Source of the DNA: Sutterella sp. AM11-39
Lineage (GTDB): Bacteria > Pseudomonadota > Gammaproteobacteria > Burkholderiales > Burkholderiaceae_F
Assembly: GCF_003472385.1 (NCBI RefSeq)
Contig: NZ_QRLV01000001.1
Span: 326,976 to 390,975, forward strand
Direction: 5' to 3'
DNA length: 64,000 nt
How positions within the stretch are numbered: the first letter of the stretch is position 1; every line of letters starts with the position of its first letter. Of the stretch, positions 28,070-37,786 are shown one piece after another. The position numbers and the translations under genes were made by a program. The notes beneath the pieces were generated by a model. It made no database searches, was not told the origin of the DNA, and was given only the letters and a program-made list of their open reading frames with translations.

Positions 28070-28282
28070 TCATTCAGCGACGGCAACCATCACGGACGAA
28101 GCCTTGATCACGGCGTAAGCTTCGCCGCCGACTTTAAGGCCCAGGCTCTGAGCAGAAGCCGTGGTGATCGAGGAAACGATCTTTTCCTTGGCTTCGGTTT
28201 CAATCGTCACTTCGGTGGTCACAGGACCTTCCTTGATGGCGATGATGGTGCCCTTGAGGCAGTTGCGAGCGGAAATTTTCAT
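28070..28282 (-). CDS. Molybdate-binding Mop/TOBE protein (molbindin)
   Basis: Small cytoplasmic oxyanion-binding protein thought to store or buffer molybdate. The 70-residue product is a single Mop domain: MKISARNCLKGTIIAIKEG, then TEVTIET, and SAQSLGLKVGGEAYAVIKASSVMVAV, which matches molbindins. I chose the ATG at 28282 because AAGGAG precedes it; an upstream codon at 28306 has none. It is the only molybdate-handling gene in the window and lies 2 kb from the molybdoenzyme operon. Confidence 0.92.
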   Translation of the reverse strand: MKISARNCLKGTIIAIKEGPVTTEVTIETEAKEKIVSSITTASAQSLGLKVGGEAYAVIKASSVMVAVAE

Positions 28283-28382
28283 GATGTAACTCCTTAAAAA
28301 AATCAAGTTGAAAATTTCCAGCGAAGTTATATCGCATGTTTCTTTTCTCCGTCCTGACCGTCAGGATTGCATCATGCAGAAG

Positions 28383-28405
28383 CGTTATACCTTAAATGAA
28401 TAACG
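28383..28405. promoter_or_regulatory. ModE-like palindrome upstream of mop
   Basis: CGTTAT (28383-28388), eleven bases that include CTTAAA, then ATAACG (28400-28405). It lies about 100 bases upstream of the mop start, between cstA and mop, and shares arms and the internal CTTAAA with the copy upstream of fdnG. Reading it as a ModE operator is inference. Confidence 0.55.
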
Positions 28406-28444
28406 AATGCAATACGCCGTCAGACGGAGTTTGTATCGCAATGC

Positions 28445-30121
28445 TCAATTGCGTTTGACGATAGGCGCCGCATCCCTCAGTTTGAGCACGCAGTGGTACA
28501 CCACCAAAAGCGCCAGCACAATAAGCGCTGCGGCCACGACGAACTGCAAACCATGAATCATCCAAACAAACGTGCCGTCCATCCAGGCACCGATGATGCG
28601 AATCACTGCCTGAACAAGTGCGGTCATCGTCACGGCAAACATGATGGTCATGGGAGCGTAGAGCATCCAGCCCTTGCGCCCGGTGGACTTCAGGAACACC
28701 GCCAAACCCGTGAGCACCAAAGCCGAGAGCAGCTGGTTGGCAGAACCGAAGAGCGGCCAAACACTCATGTAACCGGCGATGCAAAGCGCGTAACCGGCCA
28801 AAAGTGTGAGGCACGTCGAAAATACCGTGTTCGTAAAAAGCTTCTGTACGGCCGTCTTTTCCTTGCCGGGTTCAGGCATGAAAAGTTCCTGCAGTGACAT
28901 ACGGCCGATGCGAGCCACAGCGTCCACCGAGGTGAGCGCCAAAGCCGAGACGCACATTGTGAGGATGCAGGCCGCGATCTGATGCGGCACGCCGAAGATT
29001 TCGGTCAGAAAAGCCGCCACAGACCCCGAGAAAGTCTGAAAAGGCGTACCCGACGGCAAAACGCCGTTCGAAGCCGCAGCGCAGACCACGATAAGCGAAA
29101 CGACACCCAGCACCACCTCTACACACATAGAGCCGTAGCCGACCAGACGCATGTCTTTTTCACTCGAAATCATCTTGGAGCTGGTACCGGAACTCACCAG
29201 CGAGTGAAAGCCCGAAACGGCGCCGCAGGCAATTGTCACGAAAAGAATCGGGAAAAGATCAAGCCCTTTGACGGTGAATCCGGCAAAAGCAGGCATGTTG
29301 AGCGTCGGATTCTGAATGCATACGCCGATTACGGCCGCAATAATCATGCCGATCAGAAGAAACATCGACAGATAGTCACGCGGTTGCTTCAAAAGCCACA
29401 TCGGCATGACGGAAGCGGCAAAGAGGTAGGCAAACACCACGTAGCGCCACGTCACGGCGTCGGCGTAGACCGGGAAATAGATGCCCGCCGTCACCATGAC
29501 GACCATGAGTACGATGCCCACGCCAAGCTGCACGCCGGAGCTCGGCTTACAGTACTTGAGATACAGCCCGAAGCCGACAGCCACGAACATATAGAGCAAC
29601 GAAATCGAGGCAGCAGCCGCATTGGGCATGATCTGCGAGCCGTCTTTGGCAAAACCGTTGAAGGTATTGGCCACCATGTCACAGAAAGCAGCGATCACCA
29701 AAAGCGTGAAGAGCCAGCAGAAAAGCAAGAAGAGCTGACGGCCCGTGCGGCCCACGTAGGATTCAATGATCATGCCGACGGACTTGCCGCCGTTTTTGAC
29801 GGACGCGTAAAGCGCCGTGAAGTCCTGGACGGCCCCGAAGAAGATACCGCCGACAATCATCCACAGCAGCGCGGGCGCCCAGCCGAACATCGCCGCAATG
29901 ATGGGACCGGTCACGGGACCGGCACCCGTAATTGACGTGAATTGGTGAGCAAACACCGTCCAGCGTGAAGCCGGCGAAAAGTCTTTGCCGTCGTTTTTCT
30001 CAACGGCCGGCGTCGGGCGGTTCGGATCAATGCCCCACGTCTTTTCAAGCCAGCGCGCGTATCCGAAATAACCTACGGCCAACGCCACGATGGCAATCAT
30101 CATGATTCCGAGTCCGGTCAT
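28445..30121 (-). CDS. CstA-family carbon starvation/pyruvate transporter
   Basis: Polytopic inner-membrane carrier; characterised CstA/BtsT members take up pyruvate (or peptides in older work). The 558-residue protein has the N-terminal CstA signature (FAHQFTSITGAGPVTGPIIAA) and some 14-16 hydrophobic segments. E. coli CstA is about 700 residues, so this is a shorter family form. Pyruvate uptake would fit with the LarA-type 2-hydroxyacid metabolism 1 kb away, but the substrate is not proven. It is divergent from aroD. Confidence 0.88.
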   Translation of the reverse strand: MTGLGIMMIAIVALAVGYFGYARWLEKTWGIDPNRPTPAVEKNDGKDFSPASRWTVFAHQFTSITGAGPVTGPIIAAMFGWAPALLWMIVGGIFFGAVQDFTALYASVKNGGKSVGMIIESYVGRTGRQLFLLFCWLFTLLVIAAFCDMVANTFNGFAKDGSQIMPNAAAASISLLYMFVAVGFGLYLKYCKPSSGVQLGVGIVLMVVMVTAGIYFPVYADAVTWRYVVFAYLFAASVMPMWLLKQPRDYLSMFLLIGMIIAAVIGVCIQNPTLNMPAFAGFTVKGLDLFPILFVTIACGAVSGFHSLVSSGTSSKMISSEKDMRLVGYGSMCVEVVLGVVSLIVVCAAASNGVLPSGTPFQTFSGSVAAFLTEIFGVPHQIAACILTMCVSALALTSVDAVARIGRMSLQELFMPEPGKEKTAVQKLFTNTVFSTCLTLLAGYALCIAGYMSVWPLFGSANQLLSALVLTGLAVFLKSTGRKGWMLYAPMTIMFAVTMTALVQAVIRIIGAWMDGTFVWMIHGLQFVVAAALIVLALLVVYHCVLKLRDAAPIVKRN

Positions 30122-30255
30122 GATTTACTCCCTAAACTCTGTTGTTATTTTCTTTGACACCTTTTTTCTGAAAGTTCCGGCGCCAAGCGCTTATCTTACG
30201 CCGAACAAAGAATTACACTTTGTCGCATCGTTCATATTCTTCTGAGGTTTTTCCC

Positions 30256-31050
30256 ATGGCTTTTCGCTCTCCTTCCTTCGATGCCGTTCAAGAAGTATCC
30301 ATCGGCAACGTTGTTCTGGGTCGCGCTCCCGTCAAGATCATCTCAAGCGTCTGCGCCGCGACGGCCGAAGAAATGATTGAGCAGGCCAAGGCGATCGAAG
30401 CCTCCGGCGCAGACATCATCGAGTGGCGCGCCGACTACTTTGCTGATGGCACCTCGTGGCAGGAAGCTGTCGCCGCCATGAAAGCCGTCGTCACCAAACC
30501 CGTCATCTACACATTCCGCAGTCAATCCGAGGGCGGCGTGCGCACCGAACCGATGTCGAGTACAACCTGGCGAAAGAAGGTGTTGGCTGCTATTGATTCA
30601 AAACTGTTTGATGCTGTTGACATCGAATTCGATCGCGGTCGCGCTGAGTTTTTGGTTGAAGCGGCGCGCAAGGCCGGCATTGCCTCGGTCGTGAGCTGGC
30701 ACAGCTTTGTGCCGGGTGAATACGATGAAGAATTGGGTTATTTCGGCAAGCTCGAACAGATGTCCTACACAGGAGCCGATGTGCTCAAGATCGTTGCCAT
30801 GCCCGACAAAGGCATCGACATCGCCCGCTTTATCGAAGAAGTTTCTGTCATTCGCGCCGAGTTCAACGCCCCGCAGCCGCTTATTGCCATGTGCATGGGT
30901 AAGACCGGGGCCGTCACGCGCGTGGGTGCCGCCGCCTTCGGCTCCTGCGCCACCTTCGCAAGCGTTGTGAAGTCGTCGGCTCCGGGCCAGCTTGACGTGG
31001 AAACCACCCGCAAGCTCCTTGATCTGTTTGCGGAAGACAACGCCGAGTAA
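30256..31050 (+). CDS. aroD: 3-dehydroquinate dehydratase, type I
   Basis: Shikimate pathway enzyme that dehydrates 3-dehydroquinate through a Schiff base. The 264-residue TIM-barrel protein shows EWRADYF, VISWH-like SVVSWHSF, the Schiff-base Lys in ADVLKIVAMP and the C-terminal MCMGKTGAVTRV. The ATG at 30256 follows TGAGG and gives MAFRSPSF; a frame from 30220 has no ribosome site. Type I enzymes are less common than type II in betaproteobacteria. Confidence 0.95.
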   Translation: MAFRSPSFDAVQEVSIGNVVLGRAPVKIISSVCAATAEEMIEQAKAIEASGADIIEWRADYFADGTSWQEAVAAMKAVVTKPVIYTFRSQSEGGVRTEPMSSTTWRKKVLAAIDSKLFDAVDIEFDRGRAEFLVEAARKAGIASVVSWHSFVPGEYDEELGYFGKLEQMSYTGADVLKIVAMPDKGIDIARFIEEVSVIRAEFNAPQPLIAMCMGKTGAVTRVGAAAFGSCATFASVVKSSAPGQLDVETTRKLLDLFAEDNAE

Positions 31051-31196
31051 GTTTGCGTTCTGCTTTTGATTTGAGCAAAGAGGCGCCCAAAAGTTACGGC
31101 GTCCCTTTGTCGTTCATTCCTATAATCTTTTGATTTGTTAGCGCATGCTTGGAAAGCACCGGCGCTGAAATTTATTTCGTTTTACTGATCCTGAAA

Positions 31197-32468
31197 ATGA
31201 AGACCTACGATTTTGCCTACGGCCGCGGCCGCAAAGAGTTTTCCATTGACGAAAGCCTTGTCATCAAGGAAGTCCGCACCGAAGAATTCACGCCGATGAG
31301 TGACATCAAGCAAGGCGTGCTTGATGCTATCTACAACCCGATCGGATGTGAACCTATCGACAAGATCATCAAGCCGGGCGATACGGTGGCCTTCATCTGC
31401 AACGATCCGACGCGCGTGGCAAACAGCTACGACTTCATGCCGGTGCTCGTCAATGAATTCAACAAGCTCGGCGTCAAGGACGAAGACATGCACATCGTCT
31501 TCTCTCTGGGCACGCACCGCGACATGACGCATGAGGAAATGGTCGAAGCCGTAGGCGAAGAAGTTTCCTCGCGCCTGAAGATGTACAACAGCACCGCCAC
31601 CAAGGACGAAGACTTCGAATACTTCGGCACGACGAGCCGCGGCACTCCCGTGTGGATCAACAAGCATCTGTGCCACGTCGATCACGTCATTCTGACGGGC
31701 ACCATCGTGCACCACTACTTCTCGGGCTACGGCGGCGGCCGCAAGGCCATTTTGCCGGGTTGCGCCGCCATGGAAACGGTGCGCGTCAATCACAGCTTCA
31801 TGCTCGACAAGAATGCCGGACTCGGCCGCACCGTCGGCAATCCTTGCTATGAAGACCAGATGGAAGGCGTCGCGCTCTTTGCCAAGGGTCGTTCGCTGTT
31901 CCTCTTCAACGCCATTCTCAATGCCAAGCACGAATTCTTGCGCATGTTCGCGGGCGACTACATCGCCGCTCACAAGGAAGCCTGCAAATTCGTCGATGAA
32001 GTCTACGGGTGCGTGATCCCGAAGCTCGCCGACCTCGTAATCGCCTCCTGCGGCGGCTTCCCGAAGGACATCAACGTCTACCAGATGCAAAAGACGATGG
32101 ACAACGCCATGTGCGCCGTTCGCGAAGGCGGCGTAGTGGTTCTTTTGGCCGACTGCGAGGAAGGCTCGGGTTCCAAGGTGCTCGAAGAGACCTTCCGCCG
32201 TCTGAAGACTCCGGAAGCCATCAAGGCCGAACTCGAAGCCAACTTCCGCATCGGCGCCAACAAGGCTTTTGCCATCACGCGCCCGATCTCGCACGCCCGC
32301 TACATCCTCGTGACGCGTCTCGATCGTCAGCTTGCCAAGGACATGCTCTTTACGGGCGCCGTCGACACCGTCGAGGAGGCGCTTGAAATCGCCAAGCAAT
32401 ATGTAGGTGACAAGCCTTCGATCATTCTGATGCCCGAAGGCAGCCTCACGGTGCCGCGCGTCGAGTAA
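31197..32468 (+). CDS. larA: LarA-family nickel-pincer 2-hydroxyacid racemase
   Basis: LarA isomerises D- and L-lactate or related 2-hydroxyacids with the nickel pincer cofactor. The 423-residue protein keeps the expected active-site features: SLGTHRDMTHEEM, the His pair in TIVHHYFSGYGGG, and the cofactor-attaching Lys in GGRKAILPG. The ATG at 31197 gives MKTYDFAYGRG; earlier in-frame codons are doubtful. larB and larC follow. Several LarA homologues use substrates other than lactate, so the exact acid is open. Confidence 0.9.
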   Translation: MKTYDFAYGRGRKEFSIDESLVIKEVRTEEFTPMSDIKQGVLDAIYNPIGCEPIDKIIKPGDTVAFICNDPTRVANSYDFMPVLVNEFNKLGVKDEDMHIVFSLGTHRDMTHEEMVEAVGEEVSSRLKMYNSTATKDEDFEYFGTTSRGTPVWINKHLCHVDHVILTGTIVHHYFSGYGGGRKAILPGCAAMETVRVNHSFMLDKNAGLGRTVGNPCYEDQMEGVALFAKGRSLFLFNAILNAKHEFLRMFAGDYIAAHKEACKFVDEVYGCVIPKLADLVIASCGGFPKDINVYQMQKTMDNAMCAVREGGVVVLLADCEEGSGSKVLEETFRRLKTPEAIKAELEANFRIGANKAFAITRPISHARYILVTRLDRQLAKDMLFTGAVDTVEEALEIAKQYVGDKPSIILMPEGSLTVPRVE

Positions 32469-32505
32469 CACGGCCTCGCAGTTTATTGCCTGATCCTCTT
32501 TTTCG

Positions 32506-32549
32506 GCCCGTGCCGAGACTTCTCCAAAGTCCGCACGGGCTATTCTTTC
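32506..32549 (+). terminator. Hairpin between larA and larB
   Basis: GCCCGTGC (32506-32513) pairs with GCACGGGC (32533-32540), with inner pairing of ACTT and AAGT, followed by TATTCTTT. The T tract is imperfect; it could be a partial terminator that lowers larB and larC relative to larA. Confidence 0.4.
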
Positions 32550-32577
32550 GGAAAAGAAATTTCTCCGCCTTTGTGTC

Positions 32578-33258
32578 ATGACAGAAAAGAGTACGCCCTG
32601 CATTCGATTCGACACCGATCGACCCAAGCGCATCGGCCTGCCCGAGGCAGTCTTTTGCGAAGGCAAGCCCCGCCGCGCGCTGCACACGCTGTTGCAGCGG
32701 TTTGCCCAAGAAAAGAACACTCCGATTCTCTTTACGCGCCTATCGCAAGACGTTTTCTATTCTTTTGAAGAGGAAATCACCCGCGCCTACGACTACGACG
32801 CGCTCAGCCGCACAGCGTGGAACGCACGGATGCCGCAACGCCCCGAGGGCCGTGCTGCGATCGTTTCGGCGGGCACTGCCGACGGCGCCGTCGCGCGCGA
32901 AGTCTCGCGCACCCTAACCTATCTGGGCTGGACGTGCGAGCGATTCGAAGACTGCGGCGTAGCCGGCTTGTGGCGCATCCAAAGCGTAATCGACGAGATC
33001 AACAAGGCCGACGTAGTTGTGGTGGCTGCGGGGCTCGACGCGGCACTTGCCAGCGTCCTGGGCGGTTTGACGAGCCGTCCGCTCATTGCGGTTCCCACCT
33101 CCGTGGGGTACGGCGTTGCCGAGGGAGGTCACGCGGCCTTAAGCAGTATGCTTTCGTCCTGCGCTCCCGGCCTTGCCGTCATGAACATCGACAACGGCTA
33201 CGGCGCAGCCTGCGCGGCCGCTCGCATTCTTAACGCCATTTATCCTCCAAAAAACTGA
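32578..33258 (+). CDS. larB: LarB, NaAD carboxylase/hydrolase of nickel-pincer synthesis
   Basis: First step of nickel-pincer nucleotide synthesis: carboxylation of the pyridinium ring of NaAD and release of AMP. The 226-residue protein has a variable N-terminal part (about 1-80) and a PurE-like C-terminal domain with the LarB stretches VSAGTADGAVAREVSRTL, DVVVVAAGLDAALASVLGG and VPTSVGYGVAEGG. It starts 109 bases after larA and stops two bases before larC. Confidence 0.92.
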   Translation: MTEKSTPCIRFDTDRPKRIGLPEAVFCEGKPRRALHTLLQRFAQEKNTPILFTRLSQDVFYSFEEEITRAYDYDALSRTAWNARMPQRPEGRAAIVSAGTADGAVAREVSRTLTYLGWTCERFEDCGVAGLWRIQSVIDEINKADVVVVAAGLDAALASVLGGLTSRPLIAVPTSVGYGVAEGGHAALSSMLSSCAPGLAVMNIDNGYGAACAAARILNAIYPPKN

Positions 33259-33260
33259 CA

Positions 33261-34022
33261 ATGCCTCTTAGCACTACTGTACTGAGCCGCCCCGTTCTGA
33301 CGGTACGCGTACACGCCGGTCTGAACGCAGCCAGCCTTCTTGCCGGTCTTTTTACCGTTGGCGGCATAGGTCTTTTTTCAAGCGCCGACGAGCTTTTGAA
33401 ATTGCACTTTCCCAAGACGCAGGCCTCACTTGAAGTCGCGCCCGTCTCCGTCAACGGCATCAGCGGCGTGACGGCGCGTTTCGAGGCTCCTGCCGAAGGG
33501 CATGTGCATCGCACTCCTGGCGACATTCTTCATTACTACGCCTCGACCTCGAACCTGTCGGAAGCCGCTTTCGAAGTCGCCCGCCGCATTTGGCACAACG
33601 TGGCCACAGCCGAAGCCCGCGTACACAACAGTCCGCTTGAATCGGTGCACTTTCACGAAGTGGGCCGAATGACCAATATTCTGGCGGTGGGCCTGATTGC
33701 CGAAATGTTCACGTCGATCAATCCGGCGGCTTTTGTAGCCTCTCCCTTGCCGCTAGCCGACGGTACGGTGCGTTGCGCGCACGGTGCAGTCCCCAATCCG
33801 GCACCTGCTACTTTAGCTCAGCTCGAAGGTGTAGCCGTACGTCCCTACAACGGTACGGGCGAAACGGTGACCCCCACCGGAGTGGCTATTCTCAAGGGAC
33901 TCGGCGCGCAATTCGGTCCCTGGCCCGAAATGTACGTCAAGCGACAGGTCACCGCCTTTGCTCCCGGAAAAACGTTTGAAGGAGCCAACGGTTTGGTGTT
34001 TGCTCTCGGGCAGCCGCTTTAA
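33261..34022 (+). CDS. Truncated/divergent LarC (LarC1-like)
   Basis: LarC inserts nickel into the pincer cofactor in a CTP-dependent reaction. This 253-residue protein aligns by eye only to the N-terminal (LarC1) part: ESVHFHEVG, SPLPLADGTVRCAHG, VPNPAPATLAQL and ETVTPTGVAILK. The usual N-terminal DCFSGISGDM segment is not recognisable, and the C-terminal LarC2 domain, in full-length LarC about 400 residues, is missing. Only 78 bases separate its stop from the convergent mutase gene, with a terminator between, so no frameshifted LarC2 can be hidden there. It may work with a LarC2 encoded elsewhere, or be degenerate. Confidence 0.8.
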   Translation: MPLSTTVLSRPVLTVRVHAGLNAASLLAGLFTVGGIGLFSSADELLKLHFPKTQASLEVAPVSVNGISGVTARFEAPAEGHVHRTPGDILHYYASTSNLSEAAFEVARRIWHNVATAEARVHNSPLESVHFHEVGRMTNILAVGLIAEMFTSINPAAFVASPLPLADGTVRCAHGAVPNPAPATLAQLEGVAVRPYNGTGETVTPTGVAILKGLGAQFGPWPEMYVKRQVTAFAPGKTFEGANGLVFALGQPL

Positions 34023-34045
34023 CGCGCTTTCCGGCAACGACAAAG

Positions 34046-34081
34046 ACGGCGCATTGACTTTGGGTCTTTGCGCCGTTTTTG
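34046..34081 (+). terminator. Terminator after larC
   Basis: ACGGCGCA (34046-34053) pairs with TGCGCCGT (34069-34076) and TTTTT follows. It lies in the gap between converging larC and the phosphohexomutase gene. Confidence 0.7.
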
Positions 34082-34100
34082 CGTTGTCAGTTAACCGTCA

Positions 34101-35486
34101 TCAGAACGGCAGCTTCACCGTCGGATCCACTGAGAGGATGAACGCGGCGAAACGCTCCTTGATACGCTCAAGCGCTTCAGGCGTGTCGCCTTCCACGCGA
34201 ATCACCGCCACAGGAGTGGTGTTGGACGAACGGGCCAGAGCAAAGCCATCCTTGAATTCCACACGCAGACCATCGATCAGAATCACGTCTTCGGCGTCGT
34301 CAAACTTTGCTGCCTGACGCAGCTTTTCAATAAACGCCTTGTTTTCGCCTTCCTTGGAAAATTCGATATGCAGTTCGGGCGTGTTGACGGCCGTGGGCAG
34401 CGCATCGAGTACGGCCGAAGGATTGTCGCTGCGGCTGACGATTTCAAGCAGACGTGCAGCGGCATAGAGTCCATCGTCAAAACCTGGCCAACGGCCGTCG
34501 TTAAAGAACAAATGACCGCTCATTTCACCCGCAAACGGAGCTCCCGTTTCGCGCAATCGAGCTTTCACAAGCGAATGACCCGTTGCGCTGATCGTAGGAA
34601 CGCCGCCTCGTTCTCGAATCCAGGGCACCAGAGCGCGCGTGCACTTGACGTCGTAAATGATCTGAGCGCCAGGATGGTGCTTGAGGATGTCTTCGGCAAA
34701 AAGCATCATCTGACGATCAGGATAGATGATATTGCCCGAGCGGGTCACGACGCCCAGACGGTCGGCATCGCCGTCAAAGGCAAGACCAAGCTCCGCGTCG
34801 CCGGCCTGCACTGCGCGAATCAGATCGTTGAGGTTGGCGGGCTTACTCGGATCGGGATGGTGATGCGGGAAGTTGCCGTCGATTTCGAAATAAAGCGGCT
34901 CGATGTCCGCACCGAGTCCCTCAAAGAGGCGTGCGGCAAGCGGGCCTGCCACGCCGTTACCGCAGTCAACTGCAACCTTCATGCGGCGAGCAAGCTTCAC
35001 GTTGCCGCAAATTTTTTCAAGATAGGCGGGCGTCACGTCGACCGTTTCGATCGTGCCCGGCACTTCGGCCTTGATCACGTCGCCGGCTTCTATGGCGTCG
35101 GCAATCGCGGCAATTTCATGTCCGAACAACGTCAGGCCGCCCAACATCATTTTCAGTCCGTTGTATTCCGACGGATTGTGCGAACCGGTCACAGCAACGC
35201 CGGAGCCGCAGCCGAAATGGTGCGTAGCGAAATAGAGCACCGGCGTGGGCTGCATGCCGATGTCCTTGACGTTGACGCCCGCAGACACGATACCCTGCAT
35301 GAGAGCTGTCGACAGGGACGGTCCGGAAAGGCGACCGTCGCGGCCCACGCACATGGTTTGGATGCCCTTGCGAGCGGCCCAGGTGCCGAGCACTTCGCCG
35401 ACGCCGCGCACAACGTCTTCGGTCAGCGTTTTTCCGACGATGCCGCGGATGTCGTAGGCCTTGAAGATAGAACGATCAAGCTGCAT
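34101..35486 (-). CDS. Phosphomannomutase/phosphoglucomutase (AlgC/ManB family)
   Basis: Interconverts hexose 6- and 1-phosphates for LPS or exopolysaccharide precursors. The 461-residue protein has the phosphoserine loop with Ser102 (VTGSHNPSEYNG), the metal loop DGDADRLG, the sugar-binding loop GEMSGHLFF and a C-terminal domain with RSSNTTPVAVIR. The overall length and GEMSGH fit the bifunctional AlgC type better than GlmM. The start at 35486 gives MQLDRSIFKAYDIRG. It is divergent from aspS. Confidence 0.92.
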   Translation of the reverse strand: MQLDRSIFKAYDIRGIVGKTLTEDVVRGVGEVLGTWAARKGIQTMCVGRDGRLSGPSLSTALMQGIVSAGVNVKDIGMQPTPVLYFATHHFGCGSGVAVTGSHNPSEYNGLKMMLGGLTLFGHEIAAIADAIEAGDVIKAEVPGTIETVDVTPAYLEKICGNVKLARRMKVAVDCGNGVAGPLAARLFEGLGADIEPLYFEIDGNFPHHHPDPSKPANLNDLIRAVQAGDAELGLAFDGDADRLGVVTRSGNIIYPDRQMMLFAEDILKHHPGAQIIYDVKCTRALVPWIRERGGVPTISATGHSLVKARLRETGAPFAGEMSGHLFFNDGRWPGFDDGLYAAARLLEIVSRSDNPSAVLDALPTAVNTPELHIEFSKEGENKAFIEKLRQAAKFDDAEDVILIDGLRVEFKDGFALARSSNTTPVAVIRVEGDTPEALERIKERFAAFILSVDPTVKLPF

Positions 35487-35779
35487 AGAAATTCTCTTTA
35501 TGTGGATGTAACGGCTCACTCGCCGGTTCGGAGTTCCTTGCATTGTAGGCAGTTCTGCCTATGGATGGGCGCAAACTTGTTTCTCGGCGTTGCGCTTTGT
35601 GCAAGATTGCTTCCGTTCGTCGTTCATATTCGGCAACAGCGACAGGCTCAAGGCCGCGCAAAGAAAGCATAGAGGCATTAAAATATTGCCTCATTGTGTA
35701 ATCAGAAGACCGTGCTTTTTGTTGTGCGGCACGGCCCGACTCGGGCCGAAACAAAGAAAAACAGGAAACCGGAGCAATT
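35487..35779. promoter_or_regulatory. Divergent mutase-aspS intergenic region
   Basis: 293 bases with no credible gene. It holds an inverted repeat GAGGCA (35672-35677)/TGCCTC (35687-35692) around an A/T-rich centre, and a G/C-rich hairpin CGGCCCG (35732-35738)/CGGGCCG (35742-35748) in the aspS leader. No known riboswitch or T-box was recognised. Confidence 0.4.
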
Positions 35780-37582
35780 ATGCGTACCACATACAGTGGC
35801 TTGGTCGATGAAAAACTCATCGGCCAGACCGTCACCCTCTATGGGTGGGCTCATCGTCGTCGCGACCACGGCGGCGTGATTTTCATTGACTTGCGCGACC
35901 GTGAAGGCCTCGTGCAGGTGGTTTGCGATCCGGACCGTCCCGAAGTGTTCGCTACGGCCGACAAGGTGCGCAACGAGTTCTGCCTCGCCGTGGTCGGCGT
36001 TGTGCGTGCTCGCCCCGAAGGCACCAAGAACGAACACCTCATCTCGGGCGGCGTCGAAGTGCTTTGCCAGCAGCTCGAAATCCTCAATCCGTCGTTGCCG
36101 CCGCCCTTCCAGCTCGACGACGACACCGTGAGCGAATCGGCTCGCCTTACCTATCGCGTGCTCGATCTGCGTCGTCAGCAGATGCAGCGCAACCTCAAGC
36201 TGCGCTTCAAAGTGGCTCAGGCCTTCCGTCACTTCCTTGACGAAAACGGCTTCATCGACATCGAAACGCCGTTCCTCACAAAGTCCACGCCCGAAGGCGC
36301 CCGCGACTACCTCGTGCCTTCCCGCACGATGGACGGCCACTTCTTCGCTCTGCCGCAGTCGCCGCAGCTCTTCAAGCAACTTCTGATGATTGCCGGCTTC
36401 GACCGCTACTACCAGATCGTCAAGTGCTTCCGCGACGAAGACCTCCGCGCCGACCGTCAGCCCGAATTCACCCAGGTTGATATCGAAACGTCGTTCCTCA
36501 AGGAAGAAGAAATCCGCGAGATCATGGAAAACCTGATCCGCCGCGTCTTCAAGCAGGTTCTCGACGTTGATCTCGCTAAAGAAGGCGAACGCTTCCTCGT
36601 GATGCCCTACAAGCAGGCCATGGCCGACTACGGCTCCGACAAGCCCGACCTGCGCGTCAAGCTCAAGCTCGTCGAAGTCACCGACATTGTCGCCAACAGC
36701 GAATTCAAGGTCTTCACCTCCGTGAAGTCCATCCACAACGGCAAGGTTGTCGCTCTGCGCGTTCCGGGCGCCAGCGCCATGCCGCGCTCCGAAATCGATG
36801 GCTACACCGAGTACGTCAAGATCTACGGCGCCAAAGGTTTGGCCTACATCAAGATCAACGATGTCACGGCAGGCCGCGAAGGCATGCAGGGCCCCGTGGT
36901 GAAGAACCTCTCCGACGAAGTGGTCGCCAAGATCGTTGAAGTCACCGGCGCTCAGTCCGGCGATGTGATCTTCTTCGGCGCCGACAAGGCCAAGATCGTT
37001 TACGATAGCCTCGGCGCTCTGCGTCTGAAGATCGGTCACAGCGAATTCGGCAAGAAGAACGGTCTCTTTGAAGAAGGCTGGCGTCCGCTGTGGGTTGTTG
37101 ACTTCCCGATGTTCGAATACTCCGAAGACGAAGACCGCTGGGTGGCCTGCCACCATCCGTTCACCTCGCCCAAGGACGAATGCGTGGATCTGCTCGAAAC
37201 CGATCCCGAAAATTGCTTCGCCAAGGCCTACGACATGGTCTTGAACGGTTGGGAAATCGGCGGCGGTTCCGTCCGTATCCACCGCGCCGATGTCCAGAGC
37301 AAGGTCTTCAGTGCTCTGAAGATTGGTCCGGAAGAAGCCAAGCTCAAGTTCGGCTTCCTGCTTGACGCTCTGCAGTACGGTGCGCCTCCTCACGGCGGCA
37401 TCGCCTTCGGTTTGGACCGTATCGTCACGATGATGGCGGGTGCCCCCTCCATTCGCGACGTGATCGCCTTCCCGAAGACGCAGCGCGCTCAGTGCCTGCT
37501 CACCGGTGCTCCGAGCCCGGTCGACGAAAAGCAGTTGCGCGAACTGCACATTCGTCTGCGCAACGAACCCAAGAAGGATTAA
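35780..37582 (+). CDS. aspS: Aspartyl-tRNA synthetase
   Basis: Class II synthetase of the bacterial AspRS type. The 600-residue protein has an N-terminal OB anticodon-binding fold (about 1-110; [18 protein letters not shown]), motif 2 around [24 protein letters not shown] (shown in part as [15 protein letters not shown]), the bacterial GAD insertion (about 285-430) and motif 3 [11 protein letters not shown]. Whether it is discriminating or also charges tRNA-Asn cannot be decided by eye. It ends at a clear terminator. Confidence 0.96.
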   Translation: MRTTYSGLVDEKLIGQTVTLYGWAHRRRDHGGVIFIDLRDREGLVQVVCDPDRPEVFATADKVRNEFCLAVVGVVRARPEGTKNEHLISGGVEVLCQQLEILNPSLPPPFQLDDDTVSESARLTYRVLDLRRQQMQRNLKLRFKVAQAFRHFLDENGFIDIETPFLTKSTPEGARDYLVPSRTMDGHFFALPQSPQLFKQLLMIAGFDRYYQIVKCFRDEDLRADRQPEFTQVDIETSFLKEEEIREIMENLIRRVFKQVLDVDLAKEGERFLVMPYKQAMADYGSDKPDLRVKLKLVEVTDIVANSEFKVFTSVKSIHNGKVVALRVPGASAMPRSEIDGYTEYVKIYGAKGLAYIKINDVTAGREGMQGPVVKNLSDEVVAKIVEVTGAQSGDVIFFGADKAKIVYDSLGALRLKIGHSEFGKKNGLFEEGWRPLWVVDFPMFEYSEDEDRWVACHHPFTSPKDECVDLLETDPENCFAKAYDMVLNGWEIGGGSVRIHRADVQSKVFSALKIGPEEAKLKFGFLLDALQYGAPPHGGIAFGLDRIVTMMAGAPSIRDVIAFPKTQRAQCLLTGAPSPVDEKQLRELHIRLRNEPKKD

Positions 37583-37631
37583 TTTCCTGCGCGCGGGTGC
37601 ATGAATCGCTTCGGTGACGCATGCACCTCAG

Positions 37632-37669
37632 ACAGCCCGACAGAGCTTTCCTTTGCCGGGCTGTTTTTA
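37632..37669 (+). terminator. Terminator after aspS
   Basis: ACAGCCCG (37632-37639) pairs with CGGGCTGT (37657-37664), followed by TTTTAT. Confidence 0.7.
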
Positions 37670-37786
37670 TGTGCAAACGGAAACAAAATCACGCGTTCGT
37701 ACGCTGCGGCAGCCGTTATACTTTTGTTCGAACTAATCCTTAGCCGTTGATTTTTATTCCAACAAAATCAACGCCTTTCGAGAACA

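Noticed and set aside
34023..34100. Frameshifted LarC2 domain after larC
   Set aside because: Only 78 bases with a terminator stem before the convergent gene; too short for the missing domain.
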